NCBI RefSeq assembly: GCF_029338255.1
Contig: NZ_CP119787.1
Coordinates: 868,001 to 932,000, forward strand
From: Haloarcula halobia
GTDB lineage: Archaea; Halobacteriota; Halobacteria; Halobacteriales; Haloarculaceae
DNA: 64,000 nucleotides
Reading direction: 5' to 3'
A program made the translations under genes and the position numbers. Numbering within the stretch: position 1 is the first letter of the stretch; every line of letters begins with the position of its first letter. Shown here one piece after another: positions 1 to 9,400 of this stretch. The notes under the pieces were generated by a model. That model was given only the letters and a program-made list of their open reading frames with translations. It did no database searches and was not told the DNA's origin.

Positions 1-240
1 ATCGCGCACCACGGTAGCGGCGACTTCACTGTCGGCTTCGCGAACGGGCGCGGCGATCCGGTGGCCGACAGCGACCTCACCCCGCTGTTCAGGGGCGCGA
101 TCGAGGCCACCGAGGAGGCGATATACAACTCGCTCCTGCGGGCAGAGACGACCAGCGGACTGGAGGAGACGACGATACGGGCAATTCCCGAGGACGCCGT
201 CGCCCGTGCAGTAGCAAACCGCAACGCGAGCGGTACGTAA
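1..240 (+). CDS. P1-family peptidase (DmpA/S58), C-terminal fragment
   Basis: This reading frame is open from the window edge to a TAA at 238-240 and gives the last 79 residues of a protein. The stretch HHGSGDFTVGFANG followed by a helical tail (RGAIEATEEAIYNSLLRAET) matches the C-terminal part of DmpA/BapA-type self-processing aminopeptidases (family S58). These cleave N-terminal residues from small peptides or amides. The nucleophile region lies outside the window, so activity cannot be judged. The alternative is another Ntn-fold member of the same superfamily. The next gene begins 46 bp downstream on the same strand. Confidence 0.75.
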   Translation: MAHHGSGDFTVGFANGRGDPVADSDLTPLFRGAIEATEEAIYNSLLRAETTSGLEETTIRAIPEDAVARAVANRNASGT

Positions 241-285
241 CTGGGCCATACACAACACCTATCTTCCCAAGCCCGCTACACCACG

Positions 286-1845
286 GTGATGCCACCCGAG
301 GAACTGGACATCCAGTCGGAAGCGACCGTCTCCGTGCTCTTCCTGGACGTGCGGAACTTCACGCTGTTGCTCGACAACTACGATTCCAAGGACATCACGG
401 AGATGCTCGACTTCCTTTTCAGTTCCGTCCGCGACATCGTGACCGACCACGGCGGGACGGTGGACAAGATCGTCGGCGACGGGATGATGGTCGTCTTCGA
501 GGGCGACGACCCCGGGACCGAGGCGCTCCGGGCCGCGACCGAGATCCACCAGAACACGACCGGCGAGACCGAACGGACCCAGGGCTTCGGGACCATCGAG
601 ATCGGCATCGGTATCTCGACCGGGACGGTCAACCAGGCGAGCCTCGCCGACGTCGACTCGACGGTCATCGGCCGGTGTGTCAACATCGCCGCCCGACTCG
701 AGGCGCTGTGTAAGAAGTTCGACGCCTCGATCCTCTTCGACGCGGAGACCTACCGCAGCAGTTCCGTCCGCGGCCTCACCAAGGGCTTCATCGCCCGCAA
801 GATTCCGGACCAGAACCTTCGTGGCATCCGGAAGGGTATCGACGTCTATCACCTCTGTGATACCCACAAGTTCAGCGAGGAGTACATCAGACTGTTCAAC
901 GAGGGCGTCGAGCAGTTCGTCGACCAGAACTACGAGGCGGCGCTCAGCGCGTTCACCGAGGCCTACACGCGCGACGAGCGCTACACCGACCAGGCCTTGC
1001 TCAACCACTTCACGAACAGCTGCTTAGAGCACATCAACAACGAGCGGGCCCTCTTTCGCAACCCGGACCGCTACGAAGAACACTCGACGACCCAGGAACG
1101 CCAGTCCCTGGAACTGGAGGGGTACATCGACCGCGTCACGCTGACCCGCGAGTTCGACCCCGAGTACGTCCTCGACGTCGGCTGTGGGACCGGGAAGGTG
1201 ACCCAGCGCCTCGCGAAGTCCTACCCCGACAGCACCATCGTGGGCCTGGACACCTCCCGCTCTGCCGTCGCGAAGGCCCGGACCGAACACGCCCCCGAGA
1301 GATTCGACATCGAGTACAAACACGCCGCGATAGAGAACTACTGTCCGGACGACGAACGCGGGCGCTACGAACTCATCTTCTCGAACTCGGCGATGCACTG
1401 GGTCGAAGAGCAACACCACGCTTACGCGAACCTCCGGCGGCTGATCACCGAGGACGGCCTGCTGGCCATCCACCAGGGCCACGAGGGCACGTACAAGGAG
1501 TTACACCAGGTGACCGTCGACGTCCTCGAGGACTTCGGCTACGACTCGTACTTCGAGAACCTGAGTCCGCCGCTGGACCTCATCTACTACACCGAGGAGG
1601 CGATGCGGACGCTGCTCGAACGCCACGACTTCGACCCACTCGAGTCGAAAGTCGAGGAGACCACCGCACCGGACACCATCATCGAGGACTTCGCCGAGGC
1701 GAGCCTCAACGCCTACTGTGACCGACTCGAGAACGACTCCCAGCGGACTGTCTTCCGGGAGCAGTTCAAGAAGCGCGCCAACCGGGAACTCGACACCGAC
1801 GACGTCACGGTCCGTCGGATATACGTGATTGCGACTCCAGCGTGA
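286..1845 (+). CDS. Class III nucleotidyl cyclase fused to SAM-dependent methyltransferase
   Basis: The product is 519 aa, starting at GTG 286 or ATG 289. Residues about 15-200 form a class III adenylate/guanylate cyclase homology domain: FLDVRNFT carries metal-binding D21, KIVGDGMMVVF carries the second metal Asp D65, and GRCVNIAARLEAL supplies the Asn and Arg expected to stabilise the transition state. A helical, TPR-like linker follows at about 205-270. Residues about 290-400 are a class I methyltransferase with motif I LDVGCGTG, then a trans-aconitate-methyltransferase-like C-terminus. No membrane segment is seen, so the protein is probably cytoplasmic. The visible catalytic residues suggest an active cyclase, but whether the substrate is ATP or GTP is not clear. 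The gene is tightly linked to the GNAT and phosphodiesterase genes downstream. Confidence 0.85.
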   Translation: MMPPEELDIQSEATVSVLFLDVRNFTLLLDNYDSKDITEMLDFLFSSVRDIVTDHGGTVDKIVGDGMMVVFEGDDPGTEALRAATEIHQNTTGETERTQGFGTIEIGIGISTGTVNQASLADVDSTVIGRCVNIAARLEALCKKFDASILFDAETYRSSSVRGLTKGFIARKIPDQNLRGIRKGIDVYHLCDTHKFSEEYIRLFNEGVEQFVDQNYEAALSAFTEAYTRDERYTDQALLNHFTNSCLEHINNERALFRNPDRYEEHSTTQERQSLELEGYIDRVTLTREFDPEYVLDVGCGTGKVTQRLAKSYPDSTIVGLDTSRSAVAKARTEHAPERFDIEYKHAAIENYCPDDERGRYELIFSNSAMHWVEEQHHAYANLRRLITEDGLLAIHQGHEGTYKELHQVTVDVLEDFGYDSYFENLSPPLDLIYYTEEAMRTLLERHDFDPLESKVEETTAPDTIIEDFAEASLNAYCDRLENDSQRTVFREQFKKRANRELDTDDVTVRRIYVIATPA

Positions 1846-1856
1846 GGGTGTACACG

Positions 1857-2399
1857 ATGGTCACGGTGGAATTCGTTCGCGACCCACGGCCCTACGGCAG
1901 CGAGATTCGGCGGCTCCTCGCCGAGGCAAACGACGAGTTCGTCCCGCCGCTTGCGTCCCGTGAGGGGACGACACAGACGGCTGGGCTCGACGAACAGCGA
2001 AACGACGCGCTCGAGGACTACCACGAGCAGTGCATGGACCAGTCGTTCGTGCTTGCCCACGCGGACGACGACGTCTACGGATTCCTCTCCTTTCGCCAGG
2101 ACTACGCGACCGAGGCGCTGGGGGACTACATCCCCTCGAACTACGTTTCGACGATCATCGTCGACGAGGCCCGTCGCCGCGAGGGGTACGCACGACGGAT
2201 GTACGAGACGCTCCTGACGGACCTCCCGCCGTCGGCGCGGGCGCCCTACGTCACGACCCGGACCTGGAGCACGAACGACGGGCACCTGACGCTGCTCGAG
2301 GAACTCGGGTTCGAATGCCTCGCTCGCCTCGAGGACGACAGGGGCGAGGGCATCGACACAGTCTACTACGGCATCGCCGCCGACGAGTTCGACCCGTGA
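1857..2399 (+). CDS. GNAT-family N-acetyltransferase
   Basis: The product is 180 aa from ATG 1857. A GTG at 1842 overlapping the upstream stop would add five residues, but the ATG gives the natural N-terminus MVTVEFVRDP. Central beta strands (FVLAHADDDVYGFLSF) lead into the acetyl-CoA-binding loop VDEARRREGYARRMYETLL, which fits the R/Q-x-x-G-x-G/A signature, and then ELGFECLARLEDDRGEGIDT typical of the GNAT C-terminus. It presumably transfers acetyl from acetyl-CoA to a small molecule or protein amine. The target is unknown. It lies between a nucleotide cyclase and a CpdA-like phosphodiesterase, overlapping the latter by 4 bp (GTGA), so the three genes are probably co-transcribed. Confidence 0.8.
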   Translation: MVTVEFVRDPRPYGSEIRRLLAEANDEFVPPLASREGTTQTAGLDEQRNDALEDYHEQCMDQSFVLAHADDDVYGFLSFRQDYATEALGDYIPSNYVSTIIVDEARRREGYARRMYETLLTDLPPSARAPYVTTRTWSTNDGHLTLLEELGFECLARLEDDRGEGIDTVYYGIAADEFDP

Positions 2400-3169
2400 G
2401 CGGCCCCATCGCGGTCCTCGGCGACGTCCACCTGGAACCGCGCCGGGAATCGCGACTGTTCGACGCGCTCGAGGCGACGCTCCGGGACGTCCAGTCACAC
2501 GACCCGTCGCTGCTGGTCGTGCTGGGCGACGTCGTCCAGGAGACGGCCCCCGGGACCGACCGGCGATTGCTCCGCCGGTTCGTCGACTGCCTCGAGCGTA
2601 CCGACGTCCCGTTCCGGTGTGTCCCCGGCAACCACGACCTGGCCGGCCTCTCGCCGGCGGCCTATCGCGACGTCGTCGGCCACGACCTGTGGGACATCGA
2701 CCCGTCGGCCGACTGCGTCTTCCTCGATTCGACGGCGCCCCACCTCGACGGCGGCCGGGGGGAGGTCTCCGAGGCCCAGCTGGCGCGGCTCCGGGACCTC
2801 CGTGGCGAACTGACCGACGCCGTGGCGTTCGTCCACCATCCGCTCGCCCGCCAGACCCTCGACGGCAACTACTGGCACGAGTCGGCCCCGGCCGGCGCGT
2901 ACTGTGCGAACATGGACCTCGTGTGCGACCGCCTGTCTGCCGCCGGTGTCGCGACGGTCGTCAACGGACACCTCCACTGGTGGGGGTACGTCCGGTCGGA
3001 CGACGTGGTCCACGCCACCGTCGACGCGTTCAACAAGGAACTGCATCCACGGGGCGAGACGGGGAACTACGCGCTGGTAGCGCCGGGCGACCCGGCGTCG
3101 GTCACGAAGGTGGCCGGCGACGGGACGGCCGAACGGCTCGACGGACGGTTCGACCGCTCGCCCGACTAG
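2396..3169 (+). CDS. Metallophosphoesterase, CpdA-like (possible cyclic-nucleotide phosphodiesterase)
   Basis: The product is 257 aa. The GTG at 2396 overlaps the GNAT stop (GTGA), a usual operon junction. All calcineurin-like motifs are present in order: GDVH near the N-terminus, LGDVV, PGNHD, a histidine in AFVHHPL and NGHLHWWG. This order and spacing fit the CpdA/Icc class of dinuclear-metal phosphodiesterases, some of which hydrolyse 3',5'-cAMP. Because the gene is linked to a class III cyclase, a cyclic nucleotide is a plausible substrate, but that is inference. Other phosphodiesters remain possible. No signal peptide is visible, so it is probably cytoplasmic. Confidence 0.82.
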   Translation: MSGPIAVLGDVHLEPRRESRLFDALEATLRDVQSHDPSLLVVLGDVVQETAPGTDRRLLRRFVDCLERTDVPFRCVPGNHDLAGLSPAAYRDVVGHDLWDIDPSADCVFLDSTAPHLDGGRGEVSEAQLARLRDLRGELTDAVAFVHHPLARQTLDGNYWHESAPAGAYCANMDLVCDRLSAAGVATVVNGHLHWWGYVRSDDVVHATVDAFNKELHPRGETGNYALVAPGDPASVTKVAGDGTAERLDGRFDRSPD

Positions 3170-3226
3170 GGGCGCCGACTGGTCCGCTCCCCAACACTTA
3201 CGTTCGCGTCTGCCGTCCATTCGCTC

Positions 3227-3415
3227 GTGTCGGCCGCTGCCACGTCGTTCTGGCAGGAGTGCGACCGCTACCACGACCTCGCGGAGCGGTTCGAGCGCAA
3301 TATCGAGATCACCCACCCCGACGCCCTGTCGGGGCGTAGCGGCACCTACAGCTGTGGCTGTGCCTGGTGTGCCCGTGAGGTGACCTACTACACGTACGCC
3401 GGCCCGCGACGCTGA
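3227..3415 (+). CDS. Small cysteine-containing protein of unknown function
   Basis: The product is 62 aa from GTG 3227, 57 bp after the phosphodiesterase gene. The first half is predicted helical (WQECDRYHDLAERFERNIEI). The second half holds a tight CGCAWC cluster (YSCGCAWCAREVTYY), which could bind zinc or another metal or act as a redox site. I do not recognise a named family. Codon use matches its neighbours, and the acidic/aromatic make-up supports a real gene. It may belong to the upstream transcription unit, but the gap also leaves room for its own promoter. Confidence 0.6.
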   Translation: MSAAATSFWQECDRYHDLAERFERNIEITHPDALSGRSGTYSCGCAWCAREVTYYTYAGPRR

Positions 3416-3502
3416 TGGGCGCTGGCCCCCGTCCAGTTTTGGGTGGCGGCGCAGAGACTTCACAGGCGCGGGTTTGAATACCGTCATGCCCCATGTACGG
3501 GT

Positions 3503-3700
3503 ATGGATACCGACCGACTGCTCGAGCTCGCACCCCACTACATCGCCATGCTGGCGCTGGTCTTCCTCGTCCTCGAACTCGTTACCATACTCGTTGGCGA
3601 CATCGGCTTCCTGACCGAACTGGCCATCATCGTCGTCATCGTCTTTGCCTACCGCCCCATCGTGATTCGCCTCGGCGTCGCCCCCAGCGGCTGGCAGTGA
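3503..3700 (+). CDS. Small two-helix membrane protein
   Basis: The product is 65 aa from ATG 3503; an upstream in-frame start would add an implausible Arg/His-rich leader. Two hydrophobic helices are clear: YIAMLALVFLVLELVTILVG and LTELAIIVVIVFAYRPIVI, separated by a short loop containing GDIGF. It resembles small phosphate-starvation-inducible (PsiE-like) haloarchaeal membrane proteins in size and layout, but I cannot assign a function. It converges with the cobyrinate synthase gene on the other strand, whose stop lies 85 bp away. Confidence 0.65.
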   Translation: MDTDRLLELAPHYIAMLALVFLVLELVTILVGDIGFLTELAIIVVIVFAYRPIVIRLGVAPSGWQ

Positions 3701-3785
3701 GCGAACCGGAACCCGACTGTCCGGTCCGGGCACCGTCTCTGGCGTACGGCTCGCCGCGCTCACCTCGGCCACGCACGGCGGCCGG

Positions 3786-5093
3786 TCAGCGCTCGGCCGC
3801 CCGCTCGACGAACGCGTCGAACGCACCGCTCTCGGGGTGGAGGTGGCAGTAGGTCCCCAGCGTCCGGTGCGCACAGAGGCCGTCCCGTCCGTCGAGAATC
3901 CCCGTCCCTCGCACGACGTCGAACGCGAACTGCGCGTCGCCGGCGACGTCGGCGCTGGAGTAGTGGAACTCGTGGCCGCGACGCCGGTCGGCCGCCGCCG
4001 CGGTCAGCGTCCCTCGCGTCGCCCGCAGTTCGACGTGGTCCAGCGCCTGATAGCGGTCGTGCATGCGGACCGTCGCGGGCAGCACGCCGGCCATCTCGTG
4101 GGTCTCCCCGTCCGTCGTCGTCAGCGACTCGGCGAGCGCCATCAGCCCGCCACACTCGCCCAGGACGGCCGCACCGTCGACGGCGCGGGCCGCGATGGCG
4201 TCCATCGTCGGACTCTCTGCCAGCGCCGCTGCGTGTAGTTCGGGGTATCCGCCCGGTAGGTAGACGCCGTCGCACGCCGGTAGGTCGTCGCCGGCGAGCG
4301 GCGAGAACGTGGCGACCGACGCCCGGTCGCGGAGGCATTCGAGCGTCGCCGGGTAGGTGAACCGGAACGCCGCGTCACGGGCGACGGCGATGCGGGCGTC
4401 GGTCGGGGCGCCTGTCTCGTGGGGCTCTGGACGCGGCGGGGCACGCGCGAGGTCGAGGAGCCGGTCGACGCGTATCGCGCCGGCGGCGTCGTCGAGGGCC
4501 GCCTCGTCGAGGGCCGCCTCCTCGCCCATGTGGAGGCCGAGGTGGCGGTCCGGAATCTCGAGCGCGTCGTCCGGCGGAATCCGACCGAGGTACGCCAGCT
4601 CGTCCGGCAGGGCGTCGCGGATGCCCTCCGCGTGGCGGCCGCCGTGGGCGCGCTGGGCGACGACGCCGGCGACGTCGACGTCGCGGCCGGCCCGGGACGC
4701 GTACTCGCGGAACCCGTGGGCCGTCGCGGCGACGCTCTCCATGCCGGCCGTCGCGTCGACGACCAGCACCACCGGGAGGGAGAGCGCCTCGACGACCATC
4801 GCGGTGCTGGAACAGTCGCCGTCGTACAGCCCCATCACCCCCTCGACGACACAGACGTCGCCCTCGCCCCGGTAGTAGTTTCGGCGCACGCCCGCGCTCC
4901 CTTCGAGCCACAGGTCGAGCGTCCGCGAGGGCGTCCCCGCGACGGCCGCGTGGTGGCTCGGATCGATGAAGTCCGGCCCGGCCTTCGCGGGCTGGACGTC
5001 GTGGCCCCGGCTCTGGAGGGATCGAAGGATAGCGAGCGTCGCCACGGTCTTCCCGACGCCCGACCGGGTACCGGCCACGACGAACCCCTTCAT
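3786..5093 (-). CDS. cbiA: Cobyrinate a,c-diamide synthase
   Basis: The product is 435 aa from ATG 5093; an upstream ATG at 5111 would add only MGRGGQ. The N-terminal P-loop AGTRSGVGKT belongs to the CbiA/CobB/dethiobiotin-synthetase ATPase fold. The C-terminal half is a triad-less glutamine amidotransferase domain with the nucleophile in LGECGGLMAL and a C-terminal catalytic histidine region (TYCHLHPESGAF). The enzyme amidates side chains a and c of cobyrinate (or the hydrogenobyrinate form) with glutamine and ATP in cobalamin synthesis. No other corrin gene lies in this window, so the gene stands apart from any cobalamin cluster here. Confidence 0.9.
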   Translation of the reverse strand: MKGFVVAGTRSGVGKTVATLAILRSLQSRGHDVQPAKAGPDFIDPSHHAAVAGTPSRTLDLWLEGSAGVRRNYYRGEGDVCVVEGVMGLYDGDCSSTAMVVEALSLPVVLVVDATAGMESVAATAHGFREYASRAGRDVDVAGVVAQRAHGGRHAEGIRDALPDELAYLGRIPPDDALEIPDRHLGLHMGEEAALDEAALDDAAGAIRVDRLLDLARAPPRPEPHETGAPTDARIAVARDAAFRFTYPATLECLRDRASVATFSPLAGDDLPACDGVYLPGGYPELHAAALAESPTMDAIAARAVDGAAVLGECGGLMALAESLTTTDGETHEMAGVLPATVRMHDRYQALDHVELRATRGTLTAAAADRRRGHEFHYSSADVAGDAQFAFDVVRGTGILDGRDGLCAHRTLGTYCHLHPESGAFDAFVERAAER

Positions 5094-5725
5094 CTGCCCG
5101 CCCCTCCCCACACCACGGAGGTTGCGCGGTCGTCGCTCTCACTCGCCGGTCGCGTCCCGCTGTCCACGTGTGCTGTCACGTCGTTCGTTCCGTGGGGGGC
5201 GCCGCATGAATGAGTATCGACTGGCCTCACCACGGGGTCGTCGTCCAGCGACGTCTCGAACGCTCAGGTGGTCGGGAGGAGATTCCCCCGTTCGAGCCCC
5301 GTGGACGCCCGCACCGTGACGGACGCGCTCGCCCCTCGGCACCCAGCACGGCACCGCAACTGGACCCGGCAGGCGCCGCCGGGAAGTTCCCGGTGTACCC
5401 ATCCAGTCACACGGCCGTCGCCTCACAGGACTCGTGGTCGGTGCGTCGGAAACGGTCTCACGAATCAACGTTGCCGGACTCATACAGCCGAACTCGCTAT
5501 TCGAAGTGCAGCGACCCGACTCACACTCATAAATAGTTAAATTATATATTCATATTTGCGGAATACATGAACTTAAAAGTATAATAGGGTTATAATAATG
5601 ACAAATTCTCACTTTTCACCTCCATAGTGCGAATTTATACCTTCAAAACAGCCTCTCAGGGAAGCGTATTCCCTCATACCGGGTGTAAACAGTCGTCGGT
5701 TGAGCCACTACGACGGCGGCCCGCC
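5094..5725. other. Intergenic region between cbiA and the FAH hydrolase gene
   Basis: No convincing gene is seen. The open frames here are Arg/Pro/Ser-rich shadows with no family features. From about 5528 to 5640 the sequence turns abruptly AT-rich. Such AT patches often mark promoters or horizontally acquired boundaries in GC-rich haloarchaea. The flanking genes point away from (cbiA) and toward (FAH gene, read from the other side) this stretch, so it holds the cbiA upstream region and the FAH downstream region. Confidence 0.5.
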
Positions 5726-6448
5726 TCACTCCGACGGAGCGACGACCGTGTTGCGAAGCGTCCCGACACCCTCGTAAGTAATCTCGACGGTGGCTCCGGG
5801 TTCGACGGTGCCGGGATTGGCCGGACTCCCGAAGGCGATGGCGTCGCCGGGGCGGAACGTGAACCGCTTCGAGAGGAACGAGACGATCTCGTAGGGGTTG
5901 AACAGCATCAGCTCGGTGTTGGCAGATTGGCGTGTCTCCCCGTCGATGACGGTCGTCATATCGAGATTCCGCGGGTCGAGGTCCGTCTCGATCCAGGGGC
6001 CAAGCGGGCCCGAGGTGTCGAAGGCCTTGCGGGCGGTGCGGCCCTGCTGGTCGAGGGCGTCGACGTCGTTCATGACGGTGTAGCCCCGGACCACGTCGGG
6101 GACGTCTTCCTCGGCGACGTCGTGGCACCGCTCGTCGATGACGGCGACGAGTTCGCCGGCGTAGGTCAGCTCGGCCGTCCAGTCCGGGTAGCGAATCGGA
6201 TCCTCCGGACCGACGAGGGATGCCGGGGGTTTGATGAAGAAGTCGGGCTCTTCGGGGCGTTCGTAGTCCATCTGGTCGAGCGTCTCGGCGAAGTTCCGGC
6301 CGACGCAGTAGACGGCCGACGGCGAACACGGGTAGGTCAACTGTCCGTCGCGACCGACGACGTACTCGCCGTCGTCGGCGGTGACGACGCCGTCCTCGTA
6401 ACGACCGGAGACGACACCTTCGGGGGTCTGCAGGCGTGCACGCTTCAT
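5726..6448 (-). CDS. Fumarylacetoacetate hydrolase-family protein
   Basis: The product is 240 aa, ATG at 6448. The N-terminus carries the usual VGRNF signature (YCVGRNFAETL). The fold then shows FIKPPASLVGPEDPI and AELTYAGELVAVIDE, in which the acidic metal ligands of the FAH domain sit, followed by YTVMNDVDALDQQGR, NTELMLFNPYEIVSFLS and FRPGDAIAFGSPA. Members cleave C-C bonds or isomerise and decarboxylate acyl-pyruvate-like acids; in archaea many act in sugar-acid or aromatic degradation. The exact substrate is unknown. The gene follows the FAD/Fe-S dehydrogenase on the same strand with a 47-bp gap, so the two are probably one operon for a hydroxy- or keto-acid. Confidence 0.85.
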   Translation of the reverse strand: MKRARLQTPEGVVSGRYEDGVVTADDGEYVVGRDGQLTYPCSPSAVYCVGRNFAETLDQMDYERPEEPDFFIKPPASLVGPEDPIRYPDWTAELTYAGELVAVIDERCHDVAEEDVPDVVRGYTVMNDVDALDQQGRTARKAFDTSGPLGPWIETDLDPRNLDMTTVIDGETRQSANTELMLFNPYEIVSFLSKRFTFRPGDAIAFGSPANPGTVEPGATVEITYEGVGTLRNTVVAPSE

Positions 6449-6495
6449 ACGCCTCGGTTCTCGCCCTGCTAAAAATGTCTACTGGAACGCGGCGA

Positions 6496-9400
6496 TTACA
6501 GCCGGTCTGCGACGGCCTGGATGGGGTGGGGCGGGATACCCTCGGCGCCCTCGCGGTCGCCCAGTTGCGACCGGCAGGACCCACCGGGTGCGACGACCTG
6601 TTCACCCTCGCTCTCGGCGACCGCCTCGAACAGCAGGCCCCCGATGGTCTTCGAGAGGTCGTAGTGTTCGTCGTGGTAGCCGAAACTGCCGGCCATCCCA
6701 CAGCAGGTCGTCTCCAGCGGGTCGACCTCGTAGCCGACCCGGCGGAGGACGCCGACGGCGTGGTGGTCCTTGTTCGTCGCCGTCTGGTTGCAGTGGCCGT
6801 GGTAGGAGAGCGACCCGGCGGCACCCGACGAGCGGTCGGCGGCCTCGAGTTGGTCGCCCAGACGGTTGACGTCGAGGTACTCCAGGGCGCCGTAGGCGCT
6901 TTCTGCCACGTCTCCGACGCGGTCCCCGTTCAGCAGGTCGCGGTACTCGTCCTGGAACATCACGGCGTCCGAGGGCTCGACGAAGACGACGTCCCAGCCG
7001 TCGGCCACCTGAGGTGCGAGCCGGTCGGTGTTGGTCCGTGCACGGTCACGCGCTAGGTCGAGCATTCCCGACGAGAAGGCTGCACGACCCGACGGTGCGG
7101 TGTCGTCCGGAATCGCCACGTGGACGCCCGCCGCCTCCAGCACTTCGACGGCAGCCTTGCCGGTCGCCGGATATGAGTAGTTCGTGTAGGTGTCCGGGAA
7201 CAGCAGCACCTTGTGGTCGGCCTCGACCGGGGAGACGGTCGACCCACCGCGAGCCTCGAACCAGTCTTCGAGCGTCTCCCGTCGGAACGGCGGCAGTTCG
7301 CGGTCCGGGTGGATGCCCAGCAGTTTCTGCATGGCGGCCCGGGCTCCCGGAATCTCGGTCGCCCAGTTCGAGACGGGTGCCAGCGCCGACCCCAGTTTCG
7401 AGACGGTGTCGATGTTGGCAAACAGCCGTTCGCGCAGGCTCACGCCCGCCTCCTGGTGGTGCTGGTGTTTCACCTCCGTCTTGAGCTTCGCCATGTCGAC
7501 GCCGGTCGGGCAGTCGCTCTTACAGCCCTTGCAGCCCACACAGAGGTCGAGCACCTCCTCCTGGAACCGGTCGGAGTGAATCTCGTCTTCGGGCAGGTCG
7601 CCGCTGATGGCCGATCGAAGCAGGTTCGCCCGGCCACGGGTCGTCTGGACCTCCTCCTTCGAGGCCCGGTAGGTCGGACACATCACGTCCTCGCCGGTCT
7701 GCCGGCAGGTCCCACAGCCGTTACACAGCTCGACGAGCTGGGTGAAGCCGCCCTCGTCCTCGAAGTCGAGCGCCGTCTGGGGCTCCAGCGACTGGTACTC
7801 CGCGCCGTACCGGAGGTTCTCGCGCATGTCCGCGCCGACGCCGCGGTCGGCGTCCGGGCCGACGTCCTCGGAGTCCGAGCGATAGACGACGTTGCCGGGG
7901 TGCATCCACCACTCCGGGTCGAAGGCGGTCTTGACCCGCTTGAACGCCTGCCAGAGGTCCTCGCCGTACATCTTCGGTGTGAACTCCGTGCGGGCGATGC
8001 CGTCGCCGTGTTCCCCGGAGAACGACCCGTCGTGTTGCAGCACCAGGTCGGTCACGTCCTCGGTGATGGAGTGCATGTCCTCGATGCCCCCTTCTGTCTT
8101 GAGATTGAGGATGGGGCGGATGTGGAGCGTCCCCGACCCCGCGTGGGCGAAGTACGCCGCCGACGTGTCGTGGTCCTCCAGCACCGCCTCGAACTTCGTG
8201 ACGTACTCGGCCAGCTCCTCGGGCGGGACCGTCGCGTCCTCGATGAACGGGTACGGCTTGGGGTCGCCGTCGAGGCTCATCAACAGCGGGATGGCCGCCT
8301 TCCGGAGCTTCCAGATGTCGGCCTGGTCCTCGTCACCGTAGGCCTCGACGACCTCGAAGGCCCGCCCGTTCTCGAGGAACCGCTCGTTGGTGGCGGCGAC
8401 GGCGGCCTCGAAGTCGTCGTGCAGTTCCGAGTCGTACTCCAGCATGAGCGCGGCGTCGGTCCCCTCGGGGATGGGTTCGACGTACTCCGCGTAGCCGTCG
8501 GACTCGGCCGCCAGCCTGAACACCTCGTCGTCCATCAGTTCCACGGCGCTGACCTCGTAGTCCAGCGCCACCGGGACCGCTTCCATCGCCGCGACGAGGT
8601 CCTCGAAACAGTACAGCGCCAGCGCCGTCTCCTCGGGGACGGTCACGAGCGACAGCTCGGCCTCGACGATGACGCCCAGCGTCCCCTCCGAGCCGACGAA
8701 CAGCTTCGCGAGGTTCATGACCGCCTCGCCGTCCTCGTTCTCGTAGACGACGCGGTCGAGGTTGTAGCCCGTGACCCGCCGCTTCAGGTCGGGGTAGCGC
8801 GCCTCGATCTCCTCGGCGTTGTCCTCGACGACCTCGCGAACTGTCCGGTATATCTCGGCCTCGCGGTCGTCCTTGCCCACGATGTCGTCCCACTCCTCGG
8901 AGTCGAGGACGACCTCGCGGGCGTGGAGGAGCGACCCGTCCGAGAGGACAGCCGTCACCTCGTCGGTGTAGGCGTCGGTGATGCCGTAGCGGACCGAGTG
9001 CGCGCCGGTCGAGTTGTTCCCGATGCCGCCGCCGACCGTCGCCCGGTTCGAGGAGGCGGGGTCGGGTGCGAACTTGAGTCCGTGCTCGCGCAGGCGGTCG
9101 TCGAGGTCGTCCTGGACGACGCCGGGCTGGATGCGCGCGGTCTGTCCCGCCGGGTCGACGTCGACGACGTCGTCCATGTGCCGGGACATGTCGAGGACCA
9201 CACAGCCCGGGCCGACGGTCTGGCCGGCGAGCGAGGAGCCGGCCCCCCGCGGGAGAATCGGGATCCCGTGGTCCGTGGCGACATCGACTGCGGCGCGCAC
9301 GTCCGCGACGTCGGTCGGGTAGACGACCCCGGCTGGCTCGGCGCGGTAGATGCTGCCGTCCGTCGCGTAGAGCACTTGTACGTACTCGTCGAACTCGACG

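Noticed and set aside
5268-5540. Plus-strand open frames upstream of cbiA, and a tRNA-like TTCGAGCCCC word at about 5292.
   Set aside because: The frames are Arg/Pro/Thr-rich with no domain, and no cloverleaf can be drawn around the TTCGAG word.
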